From Cylindrodendrum hubeiense (taxonomy: Eukaryota > Ascomycota > Sordariomycetes > Hypocreales > Nectriaceae), in NCBI GenBank assembly GCA_014621425.1, contig JAANBB010000151.1, forward strand, positions 1 to 64,000: DNA of 64,000 bases, read 5' to 3'. Below are positions 1 to 12,132 of the stretch, in pieces. The translations under genes were made by a program, and so were the position numbers. Numbering within the stretch: the stretch's first letter is position 1; each line of letters starts with the position of its first letter. The notes beneath the pieces are model-generated. The model saw only the letters and a list, made by a program, of their open reading frames with translations. It searched no databases and was not told the origin of the DNA.

Positions 1-967
1 CAGAGACATACATGCTCACCATTCCATTACCGGACAAATGGCCTGTTAATAGGTCATCCGTATGATATAATTCGCACGGGACCCGTCCTACTACAATTTG
101 GTGGAGAGTTTGCCCGAGACTGGTTGTCTTTCCTTCAGCTGCCAGGTCCACATCTAGATGCCCCTCTCCAACAACCAGGCAGGCGGGAATCAAGACATCA
201 ATGCAGTCATCATCGCCATATACGCCAGCTGAACCGAGACTTGATTTGGTCCAGGTCGAAGGCAAAAGCACAGCCCAGAGTTGGCACTGGCTGGTCATCT
301 ATATTGGGTTCAGGCTGAGACGAACTGCATAACGCGCCTATGTTACACAGCAGGATACGGCGGCTTACATGTCTCATTGTCTGAATGGCAGGTATTCTAT
401 GAGGGCTTTTGCCTCCGTAATACACCTTACTTTTTAATCATTCCTATCGGGGCTTTTACACTTTCGCCTTTATTTTCTCCAATGGTAATACGCCTGTACA
501 GCCATAGATTCGATTCTTAACCCTGGAGCTTCGTCACCCGCCGTGATTCGCAAGGTGCACTAGACATATGCAGCCATATACGTCGAGTATCCTTTCACCC
601 TGTGCAACCCATGGCTTCGATCCCAGAGCGATCAGTTTGACCCTGAAATCGGATACTGAGATGAAGTCCCGTGGCTTGTTTGCTTTTCTGGGCATTGTTG
701 ATGCCCAAGACATATTCCTCTCATCAACTCCTCCAAAATATTCATTACAATTGTATCGCTGAAGAAGCAAGCTTCTCCTCTCAAACCCTCTTCTTCAATT
801 CAAACATCTTCTCCTAGCAATACCTCTTCTCCTACTCAAAGTCTTCTCCTACTCAAATATCCTCCCCTATCCAACCTATTATCCCCATCAACCGTCTTGT
901 CATTATCGAACCGCTTATTTTCGTCAAACAACTTCTTCCGTTCAACTCCCTTCCCCATGTGCCAGTT
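1..967. other. Gene-free left edge and 5' leader of the DUF6606 gene
   Basis: No reading frame here looks like a gene; all open frames are under 100 codons and none has a recognisable motif. From about 770 to 960 the plus strand is strongly pyrimidine-rich, with an imperfectly repeated block of the type TCTTCTCCTACTCAAA around 805-860. This resembles the CT-rich promoter and 5' leader usual ahead of fungal start codons and leads directly into the ATG at 968. Confidence 0.5.
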
Positions 968-3900
968 ATGGCGACCGACATCCAAACTCACGCTGTTGAT
1001 GCCAAACCCCCTAAACTTGCCCAAGATGCCATCGATTACTTCTTTCACCACCTCTTCCTCTCCCCAAAACTTCCAGGCGAACATGATAACTCCAGTGAGA
1101 GAGATGATCATCTGATCAACTTCATCTTGGATTCTCTCAAGCTATTCCTCGTCGGAGCACACCCAGATCACAGCGCTGCCGTCAAAGCGGCAATCTGTAT
1201 GATGGAGAACATGAAACTAGCAAGGGATTCTCATGGGTGTTTGGAAGAACACAGTATGCAGAGAGTCTTGGGACAAATGTGTTCCGCTGGTATGGCCCTT
1301 CCCCACGTCTTCTTTATTTGAGTATGGATACTAAGACGCTACTTTCTTAGAATCCCTTGCTTCCTTTCACGTCAAAGCCCAGAACGCGGGAGTGATTATT
1401 CGCAGAACGGATGAATCGGTCATTTTCGAAGTCTTTGAGCTATCTCCGACAAACGCGTCCGTCCATAGCACTCGCGGTCGTCTCATCCGCCAATTTCCAG
1501 CGACTGCGATTGTTGTGCCGAGCCACATTTTCGAGGGCAAGGATTTCCGGTCCGTCTTGTCCAAGACCATGGTCAAAATGAGCCGCCAAACTGATCAAGG
1601 CCTGGGACCAAAGTCTAACGAAGCCAACCAACTCCATATTGAGGTCCGAGACACAACAGATCCTCGGCTAGTAACCGAGCTATTAATCGGCTTCCTTCGA
1701 GGGTGTGGCACCCAAATCCATGTTCCCGGCATCTGTAAGAACACTCGCGAAGAAGTTATGTGGGGTCAAAGTAAACTGCCGTGGAGGCGGTCCCCAGTGT
1801 GGCTTCTCATTCGTGTCTCTTTGCAACTTACCATGAGTCGTGTTGCCGCCGATTCAGGGGAGGCCTACAAGTCTTTTATGGCTTTCGTTTTATCCAACAT
1901 ACTAGAATTCACGGGTCAGCGATCTCCCAGTGATGTTCTACACACAATGCGAATAAAGATTTCAAGACGCTTGGTGAAGTTGAAACAATCGAAGGGGGGC
2001 ACGTGGTTTTGGAGGATCCATCACATTTTGTCGCAAACCGCATACTGGCTTGATGGTCAGGCACAGCGGCTTCGCCGGGAGTTGGAGCCTCCACTTGATT
2101 TGAGAGCTGTCTCTAATCTTGATATGGATAGAGATGTGTCCTTCTCTCTTCCAGAAATGGATCAATTCATCTCATCCATATTCCGGTTCGATAAAACCGA
2201 TAGGCCATCATGCTTATGTCCAAGGTCACAACTCCGGGCCTCTGACCCTAGCACTTTACCTTATGTGTACGTCCCCCAGGAAGATTTCATACCATTCCAC
2301 CTTGCCTCCATTGAATCTTGGGTGGCTAAGAACTTGGATGGCTGGCTGGTTCAACACATCAGGGAAGAGTCGACTTGCATCAAGCTTGGTAACCTCATCC
2401 AAGACTACCACGGTGCCAGTCGTGCTTGGTACGCAAGCCGGCCTGAAGGAGCCTCGCGCATGCATCTGGTACTCTTTGAACTCTGGGTTGCCGCTGATAA
2501 AGCTGCTATTTATATTATCCCTATGTTAAAAAAGTATGAGCCAGAAGTTCCAGTCCAGGTTTACCAGGATTTGTTGCTCAGCTTTCGAGGGGACATGGTA
2601 AGGCTCGCTCGAGCTGAAAACTACCTCCGCGAACGCCAGGAGTTCGCAAGAGCCAGGCATCTACCTTCAGTCTTCAGTAAAACCGGAGATTGGAAATCCT
2701 TTGCAATCCAATACTTCTCCGAATCGAGAGAACAACAATGCTTGATGAATGAGATCGAGAGACAGGCCAAGGCCGACCAAAAGGCTAAACGGTCGGAGTT
2801 CAGAGAACTCAAGATGGCCTACGACGGCCATATGCAAGTTTACAAGGAGAAGAAGTGCGAGTATAGGGAGTGGATGGAGGATGACTTGCAACACAGTGAG
2901 CACGATCCCCGTTGCGCCCGCTGCCATCATTTAAATAGAGCGGGCCAGTTGAGTATCCACGTACACGAGTGGCCATTACCACCAGGAGATTTTGAGGCTC
3001 AAGCAGTTGTATTTGAACTTCTTACTCCCTCTGCTTTTATAGCATGGCGAGACCTGACGATCTACCTCATCGACGATGTGCTTCAATGCGACGCCCCGCT
3101 AGCCTATCAGCCTCGAAATTTCCACCCCCTGAATATGTATCAAGGGCTTACCCAGTACCTGAGACCGAATGAGAGAAAACGCATTCAACTCGTATCGGAG
3201 GACAAGTCTCAATCGGCTACGCATTGGCGGACCAGATCTATCAGCACTATTTCCGAATCGGATGTTTGTGTCAGCAATGGGTTTCGATTCAAGCACTTTG
3301 ACGACAAGAAACAGCTCTGTATCTCAAAGTTCCATCCATCTCTGGCTCTGTCCAAACTCTGCACCTTCAAGCTGCCTCCACGTTCAAATGCGCTAAAATG
3401 CTTCCTCGCACGGAACTACAGCTGCCCAGAGGGTATGACACCAAACGAGATCATTGCGGGCCAGTCGCCATGCCCCGACCATATGTCTTTGGTAGAGTAC
3501 AAGGCTTTTGTTTCACTACCATATGGGCATCGGATACTGTGGATGAATATTCTTCGCCAACTTGCCATGCCAGACGTTGATTTCAACAAGGGCGAGACTG
3601 CCATTCTCATCCTTCAGCTGAGTCTCCAAGCTGGTCCAGATGATGCCAAAGGTGTCAGCAGAGGCACTCACGAGAGACTTTCCCATGTCGCATTTGGTCA
3701 GTCGATGTTGAATTGCCTCCAGAAATCTGTTTCAAGAACTGAGGAGAGTTGGGAACATTTCACTGCCCTTTGGACATTCTCGTTTCTTTCGGCGCGCCTC
3801 TTGTCAATGACAACTGAGGATCTCCAGCAACAATGCCTCGATCTTCTCAACCGGTGTAGAAATATTTCGTATCACTGGTTGGTCCAGCTTCGTGACAAGG

Positions 3901-6900
3901 TTCACCAAACGACTGATAGCAACCAGAAGATGGAGTCTCGGCGTATTCTACTCAATGTTTCTCTCGTTTGCGCTGGATCCTTCTATGTTGACCAAGAATT
4001 TCTTGCACAGATCTTATCTGAACCACAGCAAGCTTCCATCCTGCTTGTAGCCTCCGTCATCATCCAGAAAAACGCGCACTTGAGGGATACCCCCGGTAGT
4101 GTCCTTCAAGAGGTCATGTATGACAGGTGGCAATACACATTGCACCGTTCCTGTTCAATATTGACGGATGAGATTGTTTCCAAAGGAAACAATTGCCTCG
4201 ATCTAGCCGTCGTCAGATGTTGGCCTGGCTTCGCTCCAGAAACTAACTGGCTTTTGTCGCCTTCGAGCTGGCATTGGTTTGAAACGGTTTCTTCGCAGCT
4301 CAAACTTCATCTCAATCTTCTGACTGGAGAGCTTTTGGCAAATGGCTTGCCTCTGGCCCAACTCCCCTCGGACTACGCGGAGCACCCTCACTATCGACGG
4401 TTATTCGGATGCTTCGTGTTGGACGTTATGCCAAGCCCCCATAAAGGCATGCATTTGTCTGCCACAAAACTCGTCGCTGGGCATGTGCTTCATTGTGCCA
4501 TGCGAGCAATCCCTGGGGATGAGTCGTCATCAGATCTTCATATTCGATTATGCAGTGGTAAATCGATTCAAGACCTCGTCCCGCACAGAGTCTTCTCTGG
4601 AATACTGCCTGATGCCTTTGTCGAAGATTTCGTTCATTGGTATCATCACGACAACAGAACCATCGAGTTTCGCCCACTTCGCAACCCCTGGCATTCTGAC
4701 CCCGGAAACTGGCACCTCAGCAACCACGGCTCAACGTGGAAGCTCACTAAAAATGGGAACATGATGATGATAAATCCTGCAAGTGACTCAGGTCGGTGTA
4801 TTGCAGCGATTCTTTCTCCACTTGAATCCCCGTCGCGACTCCATATGCTCTTCAATGGGGAGGACCGATCTCTCGAGGTAAAGTTGCCGTATTTACAGCT
4901 TGACTTCTTCTTGAGACCTGGAGATCCGGTGGTCAAATCCCGGCAGTTCCGAGGGATGCAAATTGATACAGACCAATCTATCGGAACCTTGTTTGGTTTG
5001 AAGAGCAAGTTGGTATTGCGTGACAGTCAGGATCCGCAAACCCGAATGGTACTCATTCCTGATGGGACCGTTCAGTATCGCAAAGTATCCCGCGAACTCC
5101 TCGACGACCATGTTGAGGTATTCGTGGCTCAACGCACTGCTAGTCATGTGCAGTCCTACTCAATTGACCGCCATCTCGGCCAGCTTGTTGATGACGATAC
5201 GCCATACAGCAAACTCTACCTTGCTTATCTTCACGGGGTCACGTCTTACTGTCTCCCGGACCCTTTGACTGCTCGAACGGGGACGGAACAGGCACTGTCA
5301 ATCCTCGGCTCAGCATCAGTACGCACAGTTACCTGTTTGTCTCAGAAGATCACCGATTTGCTGGGGAAAATTGCCAGTCTGACCCCATCAAGGTCATATT
5401 ATCCTCGGCATGAGAGGGTGATGCAAGTCGTGAATTGGTCGCCTGACCTGAGCTTTCTAGCCCAGGACGGGCGGTTCTACCAAGCTGTACACGATATGTT
5501 TGAGAAATCGAGTTCAATCGGGGGCCTGTATCCGAGCAGCTTTGTCAGGCCCACATGTCCGACCCATGCGGATATAGATCTTGTCGCTCGAGATATTGCT
5601 CGCAGTTCTAGCAGACAGGTATCTGGCTTCGGAGCCGAGGATTTCACCACCACACACGACATGGTATACGAATCAAGGGATCTTGGCCAGAAGTCTGCTC
5701 GAGCTGTTTGTGCAGGCGACATCTCTTCCATGGTTTACAACAACTGCGAGTGTATTCCACACGAGCTCGCACCAAATCTTATCGGTGATTTGTATCAGCT
5801 TCTCACTACCGAAGATAGAACGCCGGCCATGAGCGAAATTCCCATGAAAGATGAGATGGAATATGACTCAAAATGGCTTCAAAGTCCAAAAACGTTCCTC
5901 TCAGCTCAGTGGTGCCGCTTGCACTACGCCTTTCAAACCAACAAGAAGTGGCTCAACAAGTTCCAGTTGATGAATTGGCTAGCGACCATGTCTTATGCCA
6001 GTGAGAATAACCCTCAAGTCACTCAGGCTCTGCTTGCGCTTTCTCTCTCGTACAATGTTTCTTCAGTTGCATTGCCTGATGTCACTCTTTACGATCTGTC
6101 GCAAGGTTATGAGCCCAAGTCATTGGATATCCATAATATGATTACACAATGTACAAAGCCATTGGAGAAATGTCCTGAGGCAACTTTACCCCCATTGCCA
6201 AATGAATCTGCTCAAAAAACGAAAGATCGACGGCGTTATAAGCACCAGATGAAGAGGGACGCCGCAGTTCGAAGCTTCCATTTCCAGATTCTAGAGCAGT
6301 GGCCTAGTGCAACTCTCCAACAACCAACGGGGCCCAAGATGAATATTTATATCGATGTCGCCAGCGCAATGGAACCAATCAGGTCTAAATGGAGAGTATG
6401 GAACGAAAACCTGAGTTTCGATCATTATCTCGAGAACTTTGTCCACGCTTTAGGGGAGATCCCTATAGGCAGTTACCCTGTCTGCTCCTTTTCTAAACCA
6501 CGCAGAGTAAAGCCTCCTCCCCGGCTATGCGGCTTTATATCGATTCAAAGCCTATTCTTAGACCCTCCGTCTTCTGAGGCTCCAACAGACCCTCAACCGC
6601 TGGAAGAGTGGATTCAAACTACGATCAAGTTGGATCATGCCATCGACTTTCTTGATTCGCGAGCCAAATTCGCCAACGAGCATCACCACCTCGCGGAACT
6701 GCGCTCCAGTTTTTCGAGATTCCAAAGGACGTATACTCAATATCAAGTCACAGATCGCGATATCATATTTCAAAAATACTTGGATCAATTTGTGACATAT
6801 ACCCAAGCCACATACGACATATTATTACATGCTACCAGTGGTCCCTCGAAGCACTCACCAAATTTCTCGCCCATCGAAGCCGGCATCAAGGAAATTGCTT

Positions 6901-8108
6901 TCCGGGCCAAATTTTGGCCCAGAATATCTCCGATTTTCTTTCTCCAGCACCTTAAAAGATCTCGATGGAGCAACCTCGATCGCGAATGGCAGGGGAAAAT
7001 CGCCGCGTACGCAAAGGCCGTCACCGCTCTCCAACAAGTCAAGTGCCTGGCGCAGTTCCGAGATAACGAAGTCGATCTTCAAAGGGAGCTAGAGGCATGT
7101 GGGTCTCTCGAGGAGGAGGCAAAGTATCCAGACCGTCATTACCGTCCGTCTCCCACCTGCCAATCCGGATCTACGATGTTGGATAGCGCCGAGCCCGACA
7201 ATGGATCGCGATTTCTAGATCGAGGTCCTCAGTTTGAGATCGCCGAGCTTAGTACAGCATCACTGCAGGAAGAGCGAGAAAGGGGGCTCCCCCATGAAGC
7301 TGAGCAGGAACCAGGGGTTGAACAGCCATCTAATATCGTGCCAGCAACTCATTCGGTTGACAAAGCGCTGCGCCGTTTTATCAAGAAGGGTTGGCGCTCG
7401 AAGGACCTATATTTTGAGTCAGCGTTTACGACGCTCGAACCTACAACGGCTGCGGTCTACGTCGACTTCAGGGAATTCCCTTCCCATGTATTGGTCACAG
7501 GTGACTTTTCCGAAACTACTCAACCTCTGCAGAAAGAATCAGACTCATTTCAGCGTCCAGTACAATGGATTCTGACAGCCGCTGGAGGAGATCTGGCCCG
7601 CGATCACTTGGTTCGCCATCTCCTTGTCCTCAGCCCATATGAGGTAAATGAGTTGTTGCCCGAAATAGAGGCATCTCGTTACGTTACGCTTCATATTTAC
7701 TCTCCTCGAATCAACCTCAGATCTCAGCCGCTAGATCGCTTGGACTTGTACACTGTCCCACAAAGAACAACAAGCCCCATCATTTCGCTTGAGCACCTCA
7801 TTCACCTAAATTTCTTCGCTGGCCAGCTATATCTCTCATCGTTCCAAGAATACATTGCAGTCTGCGACGCCCTTGGGCTGGTGTGGAACCCCAACAACAA
7901 CGGCATCAATTTGGAGACAGGTGGCTTTATCCCTCCTGGTTCGCATGGCGGGGGCATGAACAAGTCCGGGTTTTCGACCAGCCCGGCCGAGTTCTTGAAG
8001 ATTCTAATGACGAAGATACGGGGGAATTGTGACGGTATAGAGAAGACTCATATGGGCAGGGTTTTGGACGGCGTGCTCTTAACGCAAGAGGATTTCAAGG
8101 AGAGTTGA
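968..8108 (+). CDS. DUF6606 giant protein, apparently lacking the DUF3638/DUF3645 core
   Basis: Two exons, 968-1289 and 1351-8108, separated by a 61-nt intron (GTATGG donor, TTCTTAG acceptor), give 2359 residues. The ATG at 968 was chosen because the following residues run straight into the family N-terminus (YFFHHLFLSPKLP). Residues 1 to about 260 match DUF6606, the N-terminal domain of very large fungal proteins sometimes annotated as ubiquitinyl hydrolases. In that family, as I know it, roughly 3000-residue proteins carry DUF6606, then DUF3638 with a P-loop-like GEGKSSV motif, then DUF3645. Here the region before the core (DLSQGYEP near 6100; LQQVKCLAQF near 7035) runs almost directly into the region after it (FLDRGPQ near 7215; RPVQWILT near 7555; HLNFFAGQLYLSSF near 7805), and no GxGKS motif is present. 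The frame stays open, so this looks like a precise internal loss or a natural core-less paralogue. Cellular role is unknown. Confidence 0.8.
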
Positions 8109-10092
8109 TGAAATCGCAAGTAGGGAGTCGATTGGGCGCAAGGTAATCAGATCTGTTTTTCGTCTTTCATGGAGCGGGATACCCTTTTAGTTTGCTCCGC
8201 GTGGGTGTTTTATTTGAGCCTATAATTTTGAGATGAAGTTATCGTACAAAATCGCTGTCCCATGGAGGGTGACGCTGGTTTGCAAGGCTTCTAACCTAAT
8301 TGACAAAAATGATCAATCAAATGGCGTATATTTTTATTTTATTTTTTTACTTGGTTCTTCTTTCATATGAGAGACCTTTTTTGACTTGCCACTAGTTTAG
8401 GTGATGTTTTAGTAGGAATCGAATGGGTGGGAATGGGGCAGATATGGCAGACAGTTCAGAGCCGCTACACTAAATTCTAGTCCTCCACATATTCCTAGGT
8501 GTACAATACCCAATTTCTCCCTAAATAGGCTGTTCTAGATTACCTTTTGGCGAGGGAGGTGAAAGGTTAACCAACCTTGTTGGCGTGGAACTGATATGAA
8601 TCCATTCCACGGTTGGACGGAGCATTAGCCCCACATCTCGGACGGCAAGGTGGGGCCGGTTTTCGGAAGCTTCGTAACCGTTATTCATTCGTTAATTTAT
8701 GGATGAGTAACGCTGCAAAGAATGAGGTACAATGAGGTGGGTTTAGAAAGGCAACAGTACAGACTGAGATGGATTTTTTGGTTGCCGTCACTACCAAGGC
8801 CCATTAATTAGGCGAACACGTTGCCCGTCAGGTTGTCACAATGTTTATCCGAATCTCTAGTGGCGGACCAGGAATGGGAGCTTCAGAGTTGCATTAGCTC
8901 AAGATCAATCTACTGTATTCGAAAAATTTAGTAATACTTTGCTAAGAGCTTCAGAGTTCAAAGCCTGACTGAGTACTGGTGTTTGATGCCGCAATCTGGA
9001 AGTTTGGGCTGGTGGTTCTCCAGGCTTGGGCCCTCGATAACTAGCTATGTCACGAACGCTAATAACAAAATAGTTATTACCAGAACAATTAGACTTAATA
9101 GAAAGATGTGCTTGAACTTTCTATATATTAATCAATTATAACGTGATCCATTCTTTACAACATTGGGGAGGGGAAACATGACAGTGGCATTGGGGTAGCA
9201 TTGGGCTTGGTTACGCAAATCAACAACATATTGCCAAACAACCACAAAAGTTCTCGCGCACGTAGAATTTATCACTTCATGCAGAGCTTGTGGCAATTTT
9301 AAGACCTTTTTACCTCAATTAACAACTCCATCGGGCGGCTTGGACTCAACAAGAGAGCGATCACGGAGAGCTCTTGATTTATTTTTGCCGCGTAGACTGC
9401 AAGAGTTGCAAGGCTCAATCTACCTACTCGCCAAGTTTCTCACAAGCTGTCAGCTACACAATACAGTCACAACTATTACCCAGTACCGGGTAAAGCCATT
9501 GAGCGACACCCTTGTCAGTATCCCCGCGAAGTGTTGATCAGGGTCCTTGACCGCCACGCATCCCAGCATCGTCCAATTTCGAAGTGCGCATGACTACCGG
9601 GGTTTCAAACCCTTGCCTGGAAGCTAGGCGCCGATTAGGGAATTGAATAGGGAATTCGCTCGCTGCTCTGCGGTTGATTCAGTTGTCTTTGTCCAAATGA
9701 GGCGACACAACAGTGAATCTTCCTAGACGACTGTCACTAGTACAGGTACTCATTGCGCATTCTCGGGCCGTCTCTTAGGGTTTGGGCGAAGATAGCGAGC
9801 GAGTCGGAGAGGGTCCGATAGGCAGCAGATATGGAGATGGAGACGAGAGTCTAGATTAAAGGCTTGGCCGGGGTGCGAATGTCCATAACGAGCGAGGCGC
9901 ATGCCACCACATTCCATAGATAGGCGGCCACATGGCAATCAGTAATGACTGGTGGTGGCTGACAAATTGTTGAGCACATGTCTACTAGATTGGATTTAGG
10001 AGTTCCATTCTGGTTGCAATGCGTTGTGCAAATGCGGTGCCAACGAAGAAGCGCCTGAGCGTTTGCACGTGTAATATGTGTTCGGTGTATGT

Positions 10093-10127
10093 GGTGTCTG
10101 TGGTGTCTGAGGTGTCTGAGGTGTGTC
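10093..10127. repeat. 9-bp tandem repeat (GGTGTCTGW), 4 copies
   Basis: Four head-to-tail copies of GGTGTCTG[T/A], the last one imperfect, in intergenic DNA. Direct reading of the sequence. Confidence 0.85.
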
Positions 10128-10300
10128 AACGTGTTTCCGGGCTGACGGTGCATGTGGGTGTGTGCCTGAGCGTCGGGAGTCGTGACAAGGGGAGACGAGT
10201 GGTGTATTCAGCTCGGCTGCCCAATCACCTGCAGATATTGCGTCTGGATAAAATCCGACTGGACGGTGCGAGCTCGATTCCCCTTGCAGGGTGAATTTCT

Positions 10301-10355
10301 GGTGTGTGTGAGTGTGCGAGTGTGCGAGTGTGTGCGTGCGTACGTGTGTGTGCGC
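10301..10355. repeat. GT-rich microsatellite
   Basis: Interrupted GT/GC dinucleotide tract (GGTGTGTGTGAGTGTGCGAG followed by similar units) of about 55 bp in non-coding DNA. Confidence 0.85.
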
Positions 10356-11147
10356 TGGATACGACGATGAATGAGGCGCCCGTTCTGGGAGAGATCAGAC
10401 TGAAGGTGGAGGAGTCCTGGTCCTGGCAGCAGCTGGCAGCCGGCAGCCCTGCAATTGAACCCTTGAAACCAAAAAAGAATAGCAATTAAATGCCATGATC
10501 CCTGCGCATTTCCCTGCGCATTTGCCTACCCATCCATGGCGATGGATCGAACGACAAACTCCGGCCCGCCCCGGAGACCGGAGCGGTGGACACGGGGCCT
10601 GGCTGACATGCAATAGAACCGATTGATATTCTGCATCTCACCAACCCCTGCATCCTTGCCTCGGGAGCGTGTAAATGGAGCGCCCGAGGTAATACCGTTG
10701 ATGCCACGACGATCCATCATGGCCCATTGTCATTCTTGCCGTCTCTGGCACTGTCGTCATTGTACCCGCCGCCGTCACTCGAGGGCGACCCCGTCCGCCC
10801 GCCGCCGCCCCTCTGTCCGGCTCCCCTAGACCCGGCACCTGTTTCGCGATGGCCGTGTAGTCTGGAGGCCCACCCGGAATCGCAGCTTGACTCGAAAGCC
10901 ACGGCTTACAGGGCCAGGCTGAGTCCCGTAAGACAACATCAAGACAACATCAAGACACATGGGCGGAGCCTCGAATGGTAAACATCCCAAGGCCCATGCC
11001 AAGAGGCACGCAGCAGCTGCGGATCCGATTGTGTCCCAGCGGCCACGTACCAGTGCTGAACCACTCGGGGGGGTCGGGGCGGCAGAACGGGTCAGTCCGC
11101 CTCCATTTCCATTCCAGCGCCACTCGACGACGGACCAGACGGCCCTG

Positions 11148-11183
11148 GAGCCAACGGAGCCAACGGAGCCAACGGAGCCAACG
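11148..11183. repeat. 9-bp perfect tandem repeat (GAGCCAACG), 4 copies
   Basis: Four exact consecutive copies of GAGCCAACG. The surrounding sequence has no convincing coding frame, so this is treated as an intergenic minisatellite. Confidence 0.9.
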
Positions 11184-12132
11184 GGTTGACAGAGAGGAGA
11201 CATGGCACAGGGTAGTCTATCCCAGTTCCAGCGAAGGTTCGCTGCAATCACAGGGGGGCCGCGGCTGGATTGGGCTGCCCGCCGCCCACCATGCTCGCCC
11301 GCCAGTGCCCGCAAGTGCCCACCCGAGGGCCGCTAATACCGCTGCCCGCCCGCTCCAACGTGCACACGCCCACTAAAACTGCCACTAATGTGGGCGCCCA
11401 GGCGCTGGTTATTACCGGGCGCCGGGGGGGCTTGCGCGAAGCATGGAACCTATGGAACCCGCTGGCTCCCCACACTTTTTCTTCGCGGCACGCGCACGTA
11501 CGGTGACCTGCCGATGCCCACCGCTACCAGTACCGCTATTACATACGCCGTACGCCGTACGCCGCTACCAGAGCGTCGGGCAGCCGTTTTGCCCATCGCG
11601 AGTCAACGTCGTCGTCACCGTCTTTCCTTGTTGCTCCTGTCGTCGCCATCTCGTCGTCACTGCGTCACGTCTCTGCAAGTCACTGCGAGTTGCATCCAAC
11701 ACCGTCTTTCGATCCCTCTTTCGATCCCTCTCGATCCCGCCGCGTCCTGTCGATCCCCGAAGCTCCCAGCGCCAGGACCCTGATCACCTCCCCTGGCGTC
11801 CGTGCTGTGCCTTGCGTTCAGCGGGCCCCATTTGCGTCATACCTAACCCTCGACATCCTCCATCCCTCCCTCGCTCCATCCCGTTCAACCTCCCGACCAC
11901 GCCCTCGCACGTCGCCATCTCAGCCAAGGGCATCCTCAGTCTCCAACCTTCTCAATAGCGAAATCTCCATCCAATCGACTTCCGCGACACCTGCACCGCC
12001 GTTGACCTTGGACATTCAGCCCGACCATCCTTCCCCATCACCTCGACTACGACCCGTTCGCACATCGATGTCGCCCCAATAATCCTCCCCTCCAACTCTT
12101 CGAACCTCTCTCCGTCCGCTCCGGACGGAACC

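Larger units (their letters stand above)
8109..12132. other. 4-kb gene-free region
   Basis: No convincing gene. About 8200-9300 is AT-rich, with runs such as TTTTTATTTTATTTTTTTAC near 8330 and palindromic AT stretches near 9060-9140. About 9900-12100 is GC-rich with several short tandem repeats, listed separately. From about 11500 to 12132 the plus strand is pyrimidine- and C-rich and reads as the promoter and 5' leader of the coiled-coil gene that starts at 12133. Confidence 0.5.

Noticed and set aside
10255..10295. tRNA-like B-box (GCTCGATTCC)
   Set aside because: It lacks the full GGTTCRANYCC consensus and no matching A-box or cloverleaf could be drawn upstream.
10826..11958. Several overlapping frames of 130-171 codons in GC-rich DNA
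   Set aside because: They occur on both strands and in several frames at once, contain simple repeats and show no protein motif; the segment reads as promoter/leader DNA.
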